This document shows positions 6,335 through 6,512 of a stretch of DNA of 6,512 bases, piece after piece; the stretch's first letter is position 1, and each line of letters begins with the position of its first letter. The position numbers and the translations under genes were made by a program. Source of the DNA: an uncultured bacterium (lineage in GTDB: Bacteria; Cloacimonadota; Cloacimonadia; Cloacimonadales; Cloacimonadaceae); assembly GCA_937960795.1 (NCBI GenBank), contig CALGPA010000081.1, forward strand, positions 1-6,512. The letters run 5' to 3'. The notes below the pieces were generated by a model that searched no databases, was not told the origin of the DNA, and saw only the letters and a program-made list of their open reading frames with translations.

Positions 6335-6370
6335 ATGAATTTAGTGCCATCGGCACGGTATTTTAGATAG
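6335..6370. repeat. Composite repeat module II: single degenerate 19-bp unit plus box
   Basis: One diverged unit at 6335-6353 (ATGAATTTAGTGCCATCGG) matches the last unit of module III at 15 of 19 positions. As in the other modules, one base separates it from the box, ACGGTATTTTAGATAG at 6355-6370, which matches the other boxes at 14 of 16. The unit-box junction forms a perfect dyad GTGCC-ATC-GGCAC (6344-6356). Confidence 0.75.
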
Positions 6371-6388
6371 CACGATGTAACCCCCCAG

Positions 6389-6481
6389 ACCGATAGAGTC
6401 CCAGCGGGTAGATTTAATCCCAGTGGGTAGATTTAGTCCCAGTGGGTAGATTTAGTCCCATCGGCACGCCATTTTAGATAG
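6389..6481. repeat. Composite repeat module III: four 19-bp units plus a 16-bp box
   Basis: Four units run head to tail: a degenerate one at 6389-6407 (ACCGATAGAGTCCCAGCGG), then 6408-6426, 6427-6445 and 6446-6464. The second has TTTAATCCC, the third is the consensus GTAGATTTAGTCCCAGTGG, and the fourth ends CCCATCGG instead of CCCAGTGG. One base later is ACGCCATTTTAGATAG (6466-6481), identical over 16 bp to the module I box. Unit orientation and unit-to-box spacing are the same as in modules I and II. Confidence 0.85.
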
Positions 6482-6512
6482 ATAAACTAATCCTCCGGTT
6501 CCGCAAACAAAT

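Larger units (their letters stand above)
6091..6481. other. Candidate iteron-type replication origin or control region of the primase element
   Basis: This gene-free stretch of about 390 bp upstream of the primase-helicase operon combines eight 19-bp direct repeats in three modules, three ATTTTAGATAG boxes, phased AATTGGCG boxes and short dyads. Arrays of 17-22 bp direct repeats beside replication genes are typical of iteron origins and copy-control sites. There is no recognised initiator gene, no clear DnaA box and no long AT-rich melting region here, so a transcriptional control array or a dispersed genomic repeat remain alternatives. Confidence 0.4.

Noticed and set aside
6244..6464. CRISPR array
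   Set aside because: The units are directly adjacent with no unique spacers, 19 bp is too short for a CRISPR repeat, and no cas gene is present.
6487..6510. Possible 3' end of another leftward gene, with frame ...LFAEPED then TAG at the right edge
   Set aside because: Only seven codons are visible, too few to separate a real C-terminus from chance, although the frame looks plausible. A few hundred more bases to the right would settle it.
6018..6512. tRNA, other structured RNA gene or toxin-antitoxin pair in the gene-free right end
   Set aside because: I saw no cloverleaf, no TTCRA-type T-loop pattern and no pair of small ORFs with ribosome binding sites on either strand.

Overview
The window holds two oppositely oriented gene blocks that converge at about position 3060, plus a repeat-rich non-coding block at the right end. 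It reads as bacterial: tight operons, clear Shine-Dalgarno sequences and no introns. No taxonomic marker is present. The BT4734/VirE_N-type primase with a DUF3987 partner is a combination common in Bacteroidota and related phyla. That makes an FCB-group bacterium plausible, but it is only a guess.

Left block (1-3009, + strand): the 3' end of a 2-oxo acid dehydrogenase operon. In order it encodes the C-terminal part of the E1 beta subunit (cut by the window edge), a complete E2 lipoyl acyltransferase and a complete E3 dihydrolipoyl dehydrogenase. Gaps are 10-11 bp and each internal gene has a good ribosome binding site. Together they oxidatively decarboxylate a 2-oxo acid (pyruvate most likely, branched-chain 2-oxo acids possible) to an acyl-CoA and pass electrons through lipoate to E3. 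The E3 keeps its FAD site, CxxxxC disulfide and His/Glu dyad, but its second (NAD) nucleotide-binding fingerprint is eroded. A strong hairpin at 3037-3061 separates the block from the convergent genes.

Right block (3079-6017, - strand, transcribed leftwards): a three-gene replication-type operon. It comprises an archaeo-eukaryotic-type primase (VirE_N/BT4734-like domain plus PriCT-2-like domain), a DUF3987 P-loop ATPase/helicase-like protein joined to it by a TAATG stop-start overlap, and an unrecognised 164-residue protein. This is accessory, mobile-element-like content next to a housekeeping operon. No integrase, relicase-type nickase, transposase or tRNA is visible, so element boundaries are unknown.

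Right end (6018-6512): no convincing gene. The primase leader has a GNRA-capped hairpin flanked by two mutually exclusive stems, one of which covers part of the Shine-Dalgarno. Upstream lie short direct and inverted repeats, then three composite repeat modules built from a 19-bp unit (3, 1 and 4 copies), each followed by a 16-bp box ending ATTTTAGATAG. An iteron-like array beside a primase/helicase operon suggests an origin of replication or a control site for the element. This array and the leader are the most interesting parts of the window.
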